A DNA stretch of 64,000 nucleotides from Jaltomata sinuosa (Eukaryota > Streptophyta > Magnoliopsida > Solanales > Solanaceae). Position numbers and translations under genes: made by a program. Each line of letters opens with the position of its first letter. Position 1 is the first letter of the stretch. The notes beneath the pieces are model-generated. The model searched no databases. It had not been told where the DNA came from and saw only the letters and a list, made by a program, of their open reading frames with translations. The stretch covers positions 62,001-126,000 of the forward strand of contig QJPP01003119.1 of NCBI GenBank assembly GCA_003996215.1, given 5' to 3'. This document shows positions 1-10,803 of the stretch, piece after piece.

Positions 1-510
1 CAAAGGAACCCCATGAAACCTGACTATATCACTGATGTGGAGTCTGGCATACTCCTCTGCGGAATCTGTAGACTTAACTGCTAAGAAATGGGCTAATTTG
101 GTCATTCTATCCACAATCACCAAAATAGAGTCGTGTTATCTTTGAGTACAAGGTAAACCTATAATGAAATACATGTTGACAACCTCCCACTTCCAAGTAG
201 GAATACTAATATCCTGAGTCACCCCTCCTGGCTTCTGATGTTCTACTTTCACCTGCCGATAGTTGGGACACTTAGCCATAAAATCTGTAATGTCCCTCTT
301 AATGTTGTTCCACCACTAGACTTCCCATAGATCATGATACATCTTTGTGGAACCCGAATGAATAACATATCTGGAATTATGGGCTTCTGTAAGGAGTTGT
401 TGCCTCAACTCACCCACATTTGGAACACATAAGTGACTCTGATAACGAATCACACCATCTCCCCCTTGAGAGAAAACCTTAACTCCCGGCTGATGAACTG
501 CACCCTTCAA
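1..510 (-). pseudogene. Element A integrase, N-terminal zinc domain and core start (partial)
   Basis: Reading leftward, 510-316 encodes the integrase zinc-binding region, with HSGSTKMYHDL in the position of the second His. The CP.C..VKVEHQ portion follows at about 310-220. The first catalytic-core segment continues to the window edge, where bases 1-60 in reverse encode SDIVRFHGVP, a well-conserved stretch of Tekay-type integrases. In-frame stops interrupt the frame between about 316 and 120. The enzyme would insert the cDNA into host DNA. The remaining catalytic residues and the chromodomain are outside the window. Confidence 0.8.
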
Positions 511-669
511 CTAATGAAATATAGGGTCACTATCCTATTTCCCCTTAACCTCTACTACCAAAGATGATTCTGATCCATTCTGGACTATCACATAACCATT
601 TGACATGTCCATAAGGCATACTCCTAAGCGAGGAAGTCGGTGAACATCTTTGGCTAATTCTTTCTTCTT

Positions 670-1860
670 TTCCTCAACATGTGATATGCTACCTTTGCAT
701 AGTCTGATGAGGGCATCTGCCACTACATTGGCCTTACTCGGATGGTAGAGTACATTCATGTTATGGTCTTTGAGGAATTCGAGCCACCTTCTCTGACGAA
801 GATTCAACTCTTTCAGGGTGAACACATACTAGAGGCTCTTATGATCTGTGAACACATCAACATGAACACCATACAAGTAGTGTCTCCAAATCTTTAGGGA
901 AAACACAACTGCTGCAAGCTCAAGGTCATGAGTCGGGTAGTTCTTCTCATGGACCCTAAGTTGTCTGGAAGATTAAGCTATGACCTTAACTTGCTGCATC
1001 AAAATGCAACCCAGGGCGACTGTGGATGCATAGAAATAAACCACAGAACCATTTGAACCCTCTGGTAGAGTCAAGACAGGAGTTGTAGTCAACCTAGTTT
1101 TCAATTCTAAGAAGTTTTTCTCACACTCATCTGACCATTGAAACTTGACCTTTTTCTGCGTCAACTTGGTCAATGGGGCAGCTATGGATGAAAATCATTG
1201 AACAAACCTCCTGTAGTAATCGGCCAAACCCAAGAAACTTCTAATATCAGTCGGAGAGGTGAGTCTGGGCCTGTAAGTGACAGAATGTAACTAGAATTCA
1301 CATTTGCAGAACTTAGCAAATAACTGGTGATCCTTGAGAGTTTGAAGAACAACCCTCAAATAAGTCACATGCTCCTCCTCAATCCGAGAATAAACAAGGA
1401 TATCATCGATAAAGACGATGATGAACAAGTCCAAATACTATTTGAATACCCTGTTTATTAGGTCCGTGAAAGTTGCAGGAGCATTGGTTAGTCCAAAAGA
1501 CATAACTACAAATTCGTAGTGACCATACTGAGTCTTGAAGGCTGTCTTTGGGATGTCACTATCTCTGACTCTGAGCTGATGATAGCCGGATCTGAGGTCT
1601 ATCTTTGAAAAGGAACTAGCGCCCTGAAACAGGTCAAACAAGTCATCAATCCTAGGGATGGGGTACTTATTATTGATTGTGACTTTGTTCAACGGGTGGT
1701 AGTCGAAGCACATCCTAAGAGAACTATCTTTCTTACGCACGAACAAAATTAGAGCACCCCATGGAGAGATGCTAGGTATGATGAAGCCCTTATCCAGAAG
1801 GTCTATGAATTGTTCTTTCAATTCCTTAAGCTCAACTGGAGCCATTCTGTAAGGAGGAAT
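670..1860 (-). pseudogene. Element A reverse transcriptase and RNase H
   Basis: Reading leftward, 1845-1438 encodes RT fingers and palm with KVTINNKYPIPRIDDLF, FSKIDLRSGYHQL (first catalytic Asp) and FGLTNAPATF. The FIDD-type active site follows at about 1400-1435 after a stop at 1440. The RT thumb region lies at 1330-1180. RNase H begins near 1060 (VYFYASTVALGC; the usual YFDAS has Tyr in place of the catalytic Asp). It continues through the YPTHDLEL-type segment near 930 and ends near 700 with VVADALIRL, where DALSR is usual. Several stops break the frame. The intact protein would copy the element RNA into DNA. Confidence 0.85.
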
Positions 1861-2029
1861 CGAAATAGGCTAGGCATCTGGAAGGGGATCTAATTCGAAG
1901 TCAATTTCCCATTCAGGAGAACACTTTTGGAAACTCATTCACCACTGGGACTGACTCAGTTGGGGTCTTGGAGTTGGAATCCTTAACCCGAACAAGATGA
2001 TAGATATACCCCTTGAAATTCATTTTTCT

Positions 2030-2427
2030 GGCCTTAAGGTAAGAGATAAATCGACCTACAGGCACTGAGCTACTACCCTTCCATTTTAAGACTCTCTCGT
2101 TTAGAAACTAAAACCGAATGATCCTAGTCCTACAATTGACTGAGGCATAACAAGAATGTAACCAATCCATTCCTAGAATGATATCAAAATCAACCATTTC
2201 TAACTCTACAAGATCTTTTGAGGTGACTTTCTGGGAAACTGTGATAGGGCAATTTCTGTAGACCCGTCTAGCTATAACTGGGTCACCAACTGGAGTAGAG
2301 ACTGAGAAGGGTTCTAGGAGAATTCTAGACTGACATTGAAACTTACTGCTATATATGTAGTTAAAAAGAAAGCGTAGCCCCTAGATCTAACAATGCATAG
2401 ACATCAGTATTAAAGACTCATAACATA
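2030..2427 (-). pseudogene. Element A aspartic protease
   Basis: Reading leftward from gag, bases 2395-2372 encode LLDLGAT, a retropepsin active site with Leu in place of the usual Ser/Thr (DLGAS/DTGA type). Further on, about 2210-2140 encodes DFDIILGMDWL, the conserved second half of Ty3/gypsy proteases. The frame carries stops between these motifs. The protein would cut the Gag-Pol polyprotein. The fold is known from the family; the inactivity is read from the stops. Confidence 0.75.
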
Positions 2428-3635
2428 CCTGTGACCACATCAAGAGAGTCCTCTAGATCCTGTCGAGCCAATAGAGCAAACAACTTGTTCTGGTGATGAC
2501 CACCACCCGTACCTGACGAGGCAACCTGCTGAGTGGGGTGACCTGCTGGCACTGCTATAGACATAGTTTGATTATGTGGGCAAACATCCTTGCGCTTTTG
2601 AGAAGCTGATGGACAATCCCTCATTATGTGGCCGGGCTTACCACACCCTAAGAAATTTCCACTACTTACCATGCACTCACCCTGGTGGTTCCTACCACAC
2701 TTCTTACACACTGCATCAGTGCACCCGCTAGTAACTGTACCGAGGAGCTTAGAGCTAGATGCTCTATCCCGTCGATCCTTCTTGAACTTTTGTATTGGGG
2801 CACGAGCAAAAGATGGAGCTGGAGCTGAAGACTTATGATGGAACTAAGAGAGGTTACCACCCTCTGACCTCTGGTAAGAGTAGCTAAAGTCATATGTCCT
2901 AGCTCACTTACTGTCTCCTCCCCTTTCCTTGATTTTCTCCTCTTCAATCTGTTGAGCATAAGTAACCAACCTGGCGATGTCTATTTCCTTAATGAGCATG
3001 GCGGTCTTACATTCCTTAACCACATCATCAAACACACCAGATATGAACTTGCTTATACGAGCTTTAGAGTCAGCTACTATCGCTGGAGCATACTTGGATA
3101 ATTGTGTGAACTTGAGATCATAGTCCTTCATACTCATGTCATTATGCTTCAAGTCAATGAATTCCTGAGACTTGGCTTCCCTGAGCTCTATTGGTAAAAA
3201 CCAGTCTAGAAAAGAAGTCTTGAAAAGATTCCAACTCACTGGACCTGCATTAGTACCATGAGATTCTTTCCACTGCTGGTACCAAGTATAGGCCACTCCC
3301 TTCAACTGATAAGTGGCCAAATTTGCACCCTCTACTGGAGTGACACCCATAATGTATGTTACCTTTTGGATGTCATCGAGAAACTCTTACAGATCCTTTT
3401 ATGACTTAGAACCATGAAATTCCAGAGGGTTCATCCGAGTAAAGTCCTGAATTCTTACTGCAGCAATGTTAGTTTGAGGTGAAGATGGTGCTGCAGCCTG
3501 CTGATTGACCTGGGCGGTCATGGCCTAAGAAAGCACTTAGAAAGCATCCCTAAATTTGGTGTGCATGACTTGCTCATTCAATGGGTCTGCTTGAGATATT
3601 GGCTGATTCCTAGCGTTAGCTCTTTTGAGAGGCAT
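2428..3635 (-). pseudogene. Element A gag with zinc-knuckle region
   Basis: The likely start is the ATG at 3635-3633 (MPLKRANARNQP), about 200 bases after the primer site. The longest open part, 3350-2904, is the retrotransposon gag domain, with AYTWYQQWKESHG near its start and the helical core FLDWFLPIELREAK...QEFIDL. The nucleocapsid lies at 2711-2570: CKKCGRNHQGEC followed by FLGCGKPGHIMRDCP, the second being a CCHC knuckle in which the first Cys is Leu/Phe-shifted. Stops near 3540, 3390 and 2890 break the frame. The intact product would form the virus-like particle and bind element RNA. Confidence 0.85.
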
Positions 3636-3836
3636 TTTTTGAAATACGAAGAGCAGGAGTTAGAAGGAGATTAAATAGAGTTTACACTCTATAGAACGAG
3701 CTAGAACAGAAAGAAGGGAAGTTTTTCCTGATGACGCCTCATAGATCCTCCCCCATAAGTATGGCGCGCTTCACACCCATGAAGAAGGCTCTACTTGACG
3801 CAGCTTTTAGACACCCTAGGACACTTATACCTGATT

Positions 3837-3848
3837 CTTTGATACCAA
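3837..3848 (-). other. Primer-binding site of element A (initiator tRNA-Met type)
   Basis: On the minus strand the bases just inside the LTR read TGGTATCAAAG, one change from TGGTATCAGAG, the complement of the initiator tRNA-Met 3' end used by many plant gypsy elements. It follows the LTR end TGACA by a few bases. Confidence 0.8.
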
Positions 3849-3851
3849 GTT

Positions 3852-5850
3852 TGTCACGCCCCAAGGCTACCCCCTAGATGTAATATAGTGTTTAGAGTCA
3901 CAAGTGACCCCAAGCTAACCCATGGTCTGTCATGTCTAAACAATTTCAAGTTAAAAGCTTATATTGTGCGGAAGCTAAAAATAGTTTAATAATTGAAATA
4001 GGGAAAAGCCCAAAAGCATGTCTGAATATAAAATATATAAAGAGTATAGTGATGACTAAAAACAACATTAACAACTCAAACTGAATCTAGTCTATGTCTG
4101 AAATCCTTTAACTGATATGAGTTACTGGGATATGCTCCCAGCTAACTCTAACAATCTAAAAACTAAAAATAATAAGATAGAAAGGTAAAGAATTTCCATC
4201 ATCCTCAAACTAAGAGGACTCACCACTGAAGCTGCAGAGTAATACTGGAAGTCAGTCTAAGCGCGATTTGGATGATGAGCCCCTGAACCTACATCATAAA
4301 GTGATATAGCACAAAAGTGTGTGTCAGTACTTCAAATGTACTGAGCATGCGGGATAAGGGCTAAGCTGAACAACATGATAACAGAAGCATAGACTGAAAA
4401 CTAGTTGGATGCAATGACCAAGTACTAACATGAATATATAACATAATACGCTGAGCTAAATAACTGAATATAAATATACTGAGTACATGGTCAATGCAAT
4501 ACGAAACTAAATGTGGGAGATACTGTTAACTAACATACCTCAAGCTGAGCTAACTGTGGGTCCAACCTGTAACCCTTGATGAAGGGTGTTCATACCTTGC
4601 CAAGGGTACGAACAAGTCTTACATGGATCCACTAAATTGATGTCCTTTGGGGACAAAGGTGACCAACCTAATCTGGCAGCTGACCCCTTTCATACCTACG
4701 GTGGAACTGTAGTTCTGGGACTTGGGGACTGCTACTTAAGGTCTCAGCCTAAACTGACAGTTGAGCCTTCTTCCCCTCGTCCACTCGTACTAAGTCTACT
4801 CACAACTAAATGCAAACTAATATGCAACTATAATACTGGATAGCTCAAAATACTGATATAATCTGAGAATGCAACATACATATACTGAATGATATGGCAT
4901 TCAAATTCTGAAGCATGATTGTCTGACTGATATGCCTAACAAGTATAATTCATGAAATATTGAAGGTAACACAAGATGGGGTTTCTGAGTTATATACATG
5001 AAACTATACTGTTTCTCCAAGAACATGAACTAAGCATCATATAAGTTATAGCATCTGAATAGCAAGGAAATCTCTAGGTTTTATAAACCTAGGTCTGAGT
5101 AATCATAGAGAAACTAAAGAAACTGACTGAGTTCTAGGGACCTAGTGAGTGAAAGGAACCCACTAGTGAAATCCCACATACCTTGAGGAAGATTCTATAG
5201 TTGAACCTTTGGATTTTGGGGTTGGACTAGGAGGAAACTCTCTGCCTTGTTCTTGAGAGAAAGCATTTTTGTTCTTGTCTGATGTTGCTAAGTGTCGATT
5301 GAATTTAGGAGTAATGAGGGAAATAGAGTAAAAAACCTTTAATTACTCCTAAAACAACTTTAGAGCGGAGATAAAAGAATTGGGAAAAGAACAGAATGTC
5401 CCTAACTTAAAACTAGAAATTTCAAAAAAATCACCACCGGACGGGCTGCCCAACGGGCGTCGGACCTTCTACGGCCCTTCGGCCAAGGCGTCGGGATGGG
5501 GCATACTGGAATGGACCTTTTTACCATTCCTACGGGTATACCCATAGCCCGTCGCTTCAGCGACGCCAGTGGTAATTTGCCTATCGGGGTAAGAGAGGCT
5601 GGGACTGGGGTGCTGACTCCTTCTCATGGGCTACCCAATAGCCCATCAGACCGCCGAGGCCCATCGATTCCTCTATTTGATAGGAGATGGCTCGGACTGA
5701 GCCTTATAGCCCTTCCCACGGAGATCGCGATGGGCCATCGTGTCCACAATGCTGATGGGTCAGCCTGTGGGGCTTGCTTGGAGATGAACTTTTGTTGAGT
5801 TTTTCTGAGTTTTGGGTTTTAAATGCTGGTATGAATTCTTAGGTATTACA
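3852..5850 (-). repeat. 5' LTR of element A (about 2.0 kb)
   Basis: On the plus strand the LTR begins TGTCACGCCCCAAGG and ends GGTATTACA. On the element's own strand it therefore starts TGTAATACC and ends TGACA. It abuts the primer site at one end and element F coding sequence (from 5851) at the other. 5440-5775 is GC-rich and holds repeated words related to GCCCATCG/CGATGGGC. Scraps of the same LTR family occur at 39238-39385. ORFs across this stretch are chance frames. Confidence 0.8.
5440..5775. repeat. Palindrome-like word cluster in LTR of A (CGATGGGC / GCCCATCG type)
   Basis: A GC-rich patch in an otherwise AT-rich LTR. It contains many variants of GACGGGC, GCCCATAGCCC, GGCCCATCG, CGATGGGCCATCG and GATGGGTC in both orientations. 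The function is unknown. Comparable patches with different words are present in the LTRs of B, D and E. Confidence 0.6.
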
Positions 5851-6500
5851 GGTAGAGTTAGTGTGTATGGTAGAGATTGTTTGGAAGGTGAGCAGGGTGG
5901 TTACACAGCCGAAAGGGGTGGCACCCATCATAACTGGCGAGGTGGTAATGACAGAAAACATAATCAGCCCAACAAGGGCGGTGCACAGGTAGGTAGTAAG
6001 AATGACTTCTACGTTTTTCCAGGTAGTCCAGATGTAGAGGCATCTGACATGGTGATCACAAGTACTATTTTTGTCTGTGACTGCATGGCTTCAGTTTTAT
6101 TTGACCCTTTTTCTACTTTCTCATATGTGTTTTACTAGTTTTGACGAGGGGTTTGACATAATTTATGAGTTGCTTGATTATATTTTTAATGTGTCTACCC
6201 ATTGGCTTATTCTATGGTTGTGGATAGGTTTGCTTACCCTATTATATGTGTGGGGCAAAAGATTTAGGCCGATTTGGTGATTCTAGACATGGTGAATTTT
6301 GACATCATCATGGGGATGAGTTTGTTGTGTCCCCACCATGCTATTTTTTACTATCATATTAAGACAGTTACTATGGCTATGCCTAGGTTGGATAGAAAAA
6401 AGTGGAAGGGTAACTATAGTCCCGCTTCTATGAAGTTTGTATCTTTTCTTCATGCTCGGAGTTTGATACTAAGGGGGTGTTTAGATTTCTTGGCTCATCT
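5851..6500 (+). pseudogene. Element F gag tail and protease remnant
   Basis: 5870-6010 encodes a basic, Gly-rich tail typical of gag linkers. FYVFPGSPDVEASDMVIT then leads into the protease with VLFDPFSTFSYV at about 6096-6136. The usual active site is DPGS or DTGA, and here the Gly codon reads Phe, so catalysis would be lost. About 6285-6330 encodes NFDIIMGMSLLCPHHA, matching the FDVILGMDWLSPHRA segment of element C protease. Stops at 6136 and 6278 break the frame. Confidence 0.7.
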
Positions 6501-6519
6501 TTAGGATACTAGTACAGAG

Positions 6520-7571
6520 GTCCCAACTATCGAGTAAGTTCCTGTGATGTGTGAATTCCAAGAGGTATTTCCTACGAATTTACTTGGCATGCCACCCAAT
6601 CGAGATATTGAATTTTATATTAACTTAGAGCCGAATATGCACCTTATTTCTATTCCCCCTTACTGAATGGCGTCGGTTGAGTTGAGAGAGCTTAAGGCTC
6701 AGTTGCAGGAGTTGTTGAGTAAGGGATTTATTCATCCGAGTGCTTTCCCATAGGGTTATCCAGTGATGTATGTTAAGAAGAAAAATGGTAGTCTACGTTT
6801 ATGCATAGACTACCAGTAGTTGAATAAAGTTAAGATGCATAACTAGTATCCTCTCCTTCATATTTATGACTTATTTGATCAGTTGTAGGGTGCATTAGTC
6901 ATTTCTAAGATTGATCTGAGGTCCGGATGCCATCAGTTAAAATTTGGCCTTCTGATATTTCTAAGAGTGCTTTCTGGACCATGTATGGACACAACGAATT
7001 CTTTGTGATGTCTTTTGGGCTGATTGATGCCCCGGATACTTTTATGAGTTTGATGAATAGGATATTTAAGTCCTATTTAGACTTATTCATTATTGTGTAC
7101 ATTGTTGATATCCTAGTGTATTCTAAGAGTGATGTGGAGCATGAAAATAATCATAGGATTATGTTAGGTTATTGAAAGAAAAATGAGCTATATGGGAAAT
7201 TCTCCAAATGTTAATTATGCTTGTCTTCTGTGTCCTTCTTGAGATATGTGGTTTCGAAAGAGGGTATGATGGTAGACCGATAGAAAATTAAGGTAGGTAA
7301 CAATTAGGCTAGGCCTACTTCCGTGACCAAGATTCGTAGCTTCGTGGGATTAGCTAGTTACTATTGCAAATTTCTAAAGGGTTTTGCATCCGTTGCTACC
7401 CATCTAACCTGCTTTACTCAGAAAGAGGTACCATTAATTTGGTCAGATGAATGTGAGGAGAGCTTCCAAAAGCTTAAATTTTTATTGACTATTTCTCCGA
7501 TCCTTGCCTTGCTAGTAGAAGGTAAGTATTTTACTGTGTATTGTGATACCTCACAGTCTGGTTTAGGTTTT
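6520..7571 (+). pseudogene. Element F reverse transcriptase and start of RNase H
   Basis: Around 6660-6840 the sequence encodes degenerate ELRELKAQLQELL, VMYVKKKNGSLRLCIDYQ and LNKV-type RT motifs with several stops. 6900-7175 holds SKIDLRSG, FFVMSFGLIDAPDTF and VYIVDILVYSKS, where the usual FIDD catalytic pair reads IVD. 7323-7460 holds the thumb motif IRSFVGLASYYCKFLKGF. The last residues, KYFTVYCDTSQSGLG, are the start of RNase H and are cut by the LTR of E at 7572. The intact enzyme would be the reverse transcriptase. Confidence 0.8.
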
Positions 7572-8619
7572 TGATAAATGCTCAAATCGTGCTCTCCAAT
7601 TAGGAGGCCACGATAATCGTGCAGCAAAACAAAATTTATAAGCCCAATGGATGTCGGGGTCATACCCAAGGGACTTAACTTAGCCAACTAGAGATTGTAT
7701 GAGTTGATTTCAAGGCGAGAGTAATTGATTAAAGAAAACATAAAAGGATGGGGGGAATTTGGAAAGTTTTCACTACTAACACAATTCAACAAAAAAACAA
7801 TAAAACTAAAGATGGGTGTACCAAGTGATTTAGAAGACTAGGGATGCATCTCTGATGGGGCATTAGCTATAGGATGGAATAATCATTAATTCACTTCTAC
7901 TCTCACCTATTGACATGAATAGCGTTGGTCAAAGGTGTGGAATGCTATCTCTCTATCAACATCCACATTTCCGATGATTTCGGTTAGAACATCATCGGTG
8001 TGATAAACAATCAACCAACATTAGCTTGGGAAGGTCATCCTATTTCTAGCTTGGACCCTTAAATGGGAGATTCCTACGATTAGAGCTATTTCTAGCCTCC
8101 AATCTAGATAGATTCCCAAGTACCCACTAGCAATTTCACATCCACAACTATAAAATTCTCTCCCGAGCAATCACATAGCAAAGTAATATAAATTAATGTT
8201 TGCAACCACCAATTTTAGGATTAAAACTTTGTGAAATTACTAGATCCATGTAAAATAGGAAATTATAAAGGTGAATTAACAACACCCATACCCATTAGCT
8301 AAGCACCCATCATCAATACACCCCTAGACAAGAGAATTTAGCCACTCATAGTAGGAGAAGAAGAAATACCATCTGGGTAAGTCAAATTCCCATCCATTAT
8401 AGCTGAATCTCAAATTCTAGAATCAAATTAGGCACACAAATTGTTAACCAAGAGATTTTGAATTGAAACCCTCTTCTCAATGGAGGTGGAAAATTGTTTA
8501 TAAAGCAAAATGTATATCTCTAAGAATCAGGTCTGAAGTATTGTATGTACAAATTGAGTCTAAAATGGCCTTTTATATGTTCCCAAGTTGTCACATAAAA
8601 TTAGGACAAGTTTGCCCTT

Positions 8620-8846
8620 TCAGGAGGTGTGCGGTTCGCACATCACAATGTGTGCATCGCACACCTATTTCAATTCGACTAGTGACTTCACCAGCATTAG
8701 TGAGCTTCGTGCGAAGGTGGTGCGTTTTGCACCACGAGATGTGCGCGTCACACAGCGGCCGCACTTCTTTGCAGAATCTTCAGCAACTTTAGCAGCTCCA
8801 TGTGGAGGAGGTGTGAACCGCACCTTGGCTTGTGCATGTCGCACAA
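8620..8846. repeat. GTGCG/CGCAC word cluster in left LTR of E
   Basis: Repeated near-palindromic words such as GTGCGGTTCGCAC, GTGTGCATCGCAC, GTGCGTTTTGCAC and TGTGCGCGTCACAC. The cluster is interrupted by D at the word CGCACAA and continues for a few bases at 25203. The same words recur at 46145-46380, 47450-47720 and 50640-50747. Confidence 0.7.
8842..8846. other. Target-site duplication of element D, left copy (CACAA)
   Basis: CACAA directly precedes the D LTR start at 8847 and is found again at 25203-25207 directly after the other LTR. Five bases is the size made by Ty3/gypsy integrases. Confidence 0.9.
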
Positions 8847-10345
8847 TGATACGCCCAAATTAGAACTCCAATTAAGAAGCGTAAGCGGTCATCGTCAAAT
8901 ATAGAACCCAACCAAGGTTGGGGTCGATCCCACAGGGAATAAAGTGTAAATTAAGTCGTTAGTAATTTAGTTGACTAGTAATCGATAGTTTTCGGTAATT
9001 TAGGGAGGGGGTTAAATGTCAAATTCGCACAAGTTAACTAACAAGCAGCAAATTTTCAAGAGTTTATGATCAATGTGAGAATGAACTAGGGAAGTGTTCA
9101 CCATGGCGTCGTAACAATTTCAACTCAAAGATTAACCGAGTTCTTTATATATGTATATCACGATGTGATTGAATTAATGGTATCATCTAAACGTTTCTCA
9201 ACCAAATAGACGAATTTCCTTTTCAATTCTCTCGAACTTGAAAAGGTGAAATTTCTTATTTCAATCCTAAACATCAAGTAGATTAATCTAGTAACAGCAT
9301 TAATCATAAGACGAGAGTTGGTAGTCTCGAATCCTTGTAGTTAATCAAATTTCCCAGTTTTAATCTCTTTGTTCAAGAAAATCAAACCTAGGTATGTTCT
9401 AATTTTTGCAACCATTAGAAAACGTAAATAACAAATGATTAACCACGTGACAACATATAAATTGAACCCTACGCTACCCGGAATCTATATTGTTACTCTT
9501 GCCATGGATCCCACAACCCTAGTTGTGGGGAGTTTAGCCACTCATGCTAGCAAAACGAAGTAAAAAAATCATAGTATTCATATGAGAAGAAAGAATTCTT
9601 ACAACAGAAAATTACTACTTTACTTTGAACTTCGTAGAATCCAAGCACTAATGGTGAAAATCCCAAGAAATATGGAAGAAGAAGAAGAAAACGTGTTTGT
9701 GTCGTGTTTTCTCCTCTAAAACTCATCCAAAACATCGCACAAAATATTAGTTAATGAATAATTAAAATAACCCTAACACTGGGTATTTATAGCAGTCAAG
9801 GAAATAAAGTCCAAAAATAGAAATTTCGGAATCCCGCTCCGCCTTGACGGGTCGTCTGACGGACTGTCATGCATGTGACTGGCCGTCACTCCAACCGTTA
9901 CCACTATCCAGTGCATGATATCCATTAGCTCTAACTTGAAAGCTTCCCTGACGGTTCGTCAGCCTGTTGACGGACCGTCATTCAAACCGTCACGACTATC
10001 CAGTGATTCAGTGCCTGGCTGTCTCATCCTGACGGCTTGGCTGACGGTCAGTCACAGGTGTGATGGCCCGTCAAGCCAACCATCACCCATATCCAGTGCC
10101 TCCTCTAGCTGCTGCCAGCTTTGGTGGCTCCCCTGACAGTCAGTCACCCGTGTGACGAGCCGTCAGGCCCTCCGTCATGCCTAACCAGTGTTACTTAGCT
10201 TGAGTATTTTTCACTCCCTTTCTATCCTTGTCTCCATTTCCTGCAAATACAACATAAAAACATCAAAAACCACAAAGGTTGCTTAAAAACTTGCGGGTAT
10301 TCTTTGTTAAAGGCTTCAAATGTGCCATAGAATATCGGCACATCA
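8847..10345 (-). repeat. Left (3') LTR of element D
   Basis: About 1.5 kb, beginning TGATACGCCC and ending GGCACATCA. It closely matches 23723-25202 with scattered substitutions and small indels. The text around 8880-8940 (GGTTGGGGTCGATCCCAC) is the same in both copies. A dense GACGG/CCGTC word cluster lies at 9845-10190. Confidence 0.92.
9845..10190. repeat. GACGG/CCGTC word cluster in left LTR of D
   Basis: Repeated units contain TGACGG, GACGGTCAGTCAC, GTGTGACGG, CCGTCA and end in CCAGTG, roughly every 60-80 bases. Matching units occur at 24718-25038 and in D's interior at 16800-16970 and 17620-17850. Confidence 0.75.
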
Positions 10346-10803
10346 ACACCCTCAACTTAAAATGTTCGCTTGTCCTCAAGCAACATGACAACAAAAACAA
10401 AACTGATGACTCTACTACGACGCTATAAAACATGTTTCTAGCAACCATGGCTAATCAATGATTCAAGCAATTCAAACCAAGCTCCCCCAGTACTACAAAG
10501 GTGTTCTGAAAAGCTAACTCATCAGGATCTGAGGGTGTCATTCCGATGTGACTGAACATTCCACATATACATGAATCGCTATCCCAAAAATCAGAAAGTA
10601 ATATTGAAATCTCGATGCCCTCACTAGAAGGAAGTTCCACACACAGAGTTTCGGAACTAAGTAAGACGCTCACACTCACAAATGATTTCAAACAATGCAC
10701 ATGCGATGCCATAGGCTTGCCCTTACTATTCTATTTTCATTGTTCAGAAAGTCGCTCAGGATCACTACAGGACTTGTTAAGGCTTGTAATGAGGCTTCGG
10801 GTG
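10346..10803. other. Element D 3' spacer, first part; no gene seen
   Basis: Non-coding D sequence between the left LTR and the inserted solo LTR. On the minus strand the bases next to the LTR read AAGTTGAGGGTGT, a plausible polypurine tract for plus-strand priming. ORFs of 60-100 codons here show no family motif. Confidence 0.6.

Larger units (their letters stand above)
1..5850 (-). mobile_element. Element A: Tekay-type Ty3/gypsy chromovirus, 5' part
   Basis: The minus strand reads, in order, LTR (3852-5850), tRNA-Met primer site, gag with CCHC motifs, protease, reverse transcriptase, RNase H and integrase. The integrase runs off the left edge, so the chromodomain and 3' LTR lie outside. The domain order with integrase last is that of Ty3/gypsy. 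The gag and RT resemble those of element B, which carries a chromodomain. Several in-frame stops show the copy is dead. It lies in the gag-protease region of an older plus-strand element (F) that resumes at 5851. The left partner of the target duplication is outside the window. Confidence 0.9.
5851..7571 (+). mobile_element. Element F: decayed plus-strand Ty3/gypsy fragment, Tekay-like
   Basis: This is the middle of a very old element. It starts with a gag tail rich in Gly/Asn/Gln, followed by a degenerate protease, RT and the first residues of RNase H. It is cut at 5850 by the LTR of element A and at 7571 by the LTR of element E. The protease and RT resemble element C more than B (for example SVLFDP.ST.SYV against ALFDPGSTCSYV). 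Neither its LTRs nor its integrase are recognisable in the window. The many stops and frameshifts make it the oldest layer of the nest. Confidence 0.75.
7572..8846 (-). repeat. Left (3') LTR of element E, first part
   Basis: It begins TGATAAATGCTCAAATCG and is co-linear with 49595-50747. It is interrupted at 8846 by element D and resumes at 25208. Rejoined length is about 1.49 kb. ORFs in it are chance frames. Its last 230 bases are dense in GTGCG/CGCAC words. Confidence 0.85.

Noticed and set aside
9915..10136. 73-codon plus-strand frame with DGPSFKPS and repeated DGPSSQPS-like text
   Set aside because: It is the translation of the GACGG/CCGTC word cluster in the D LTR. The homologous frame at 24776-25012 changes with substitutions in the repeat. 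It is not a gene.
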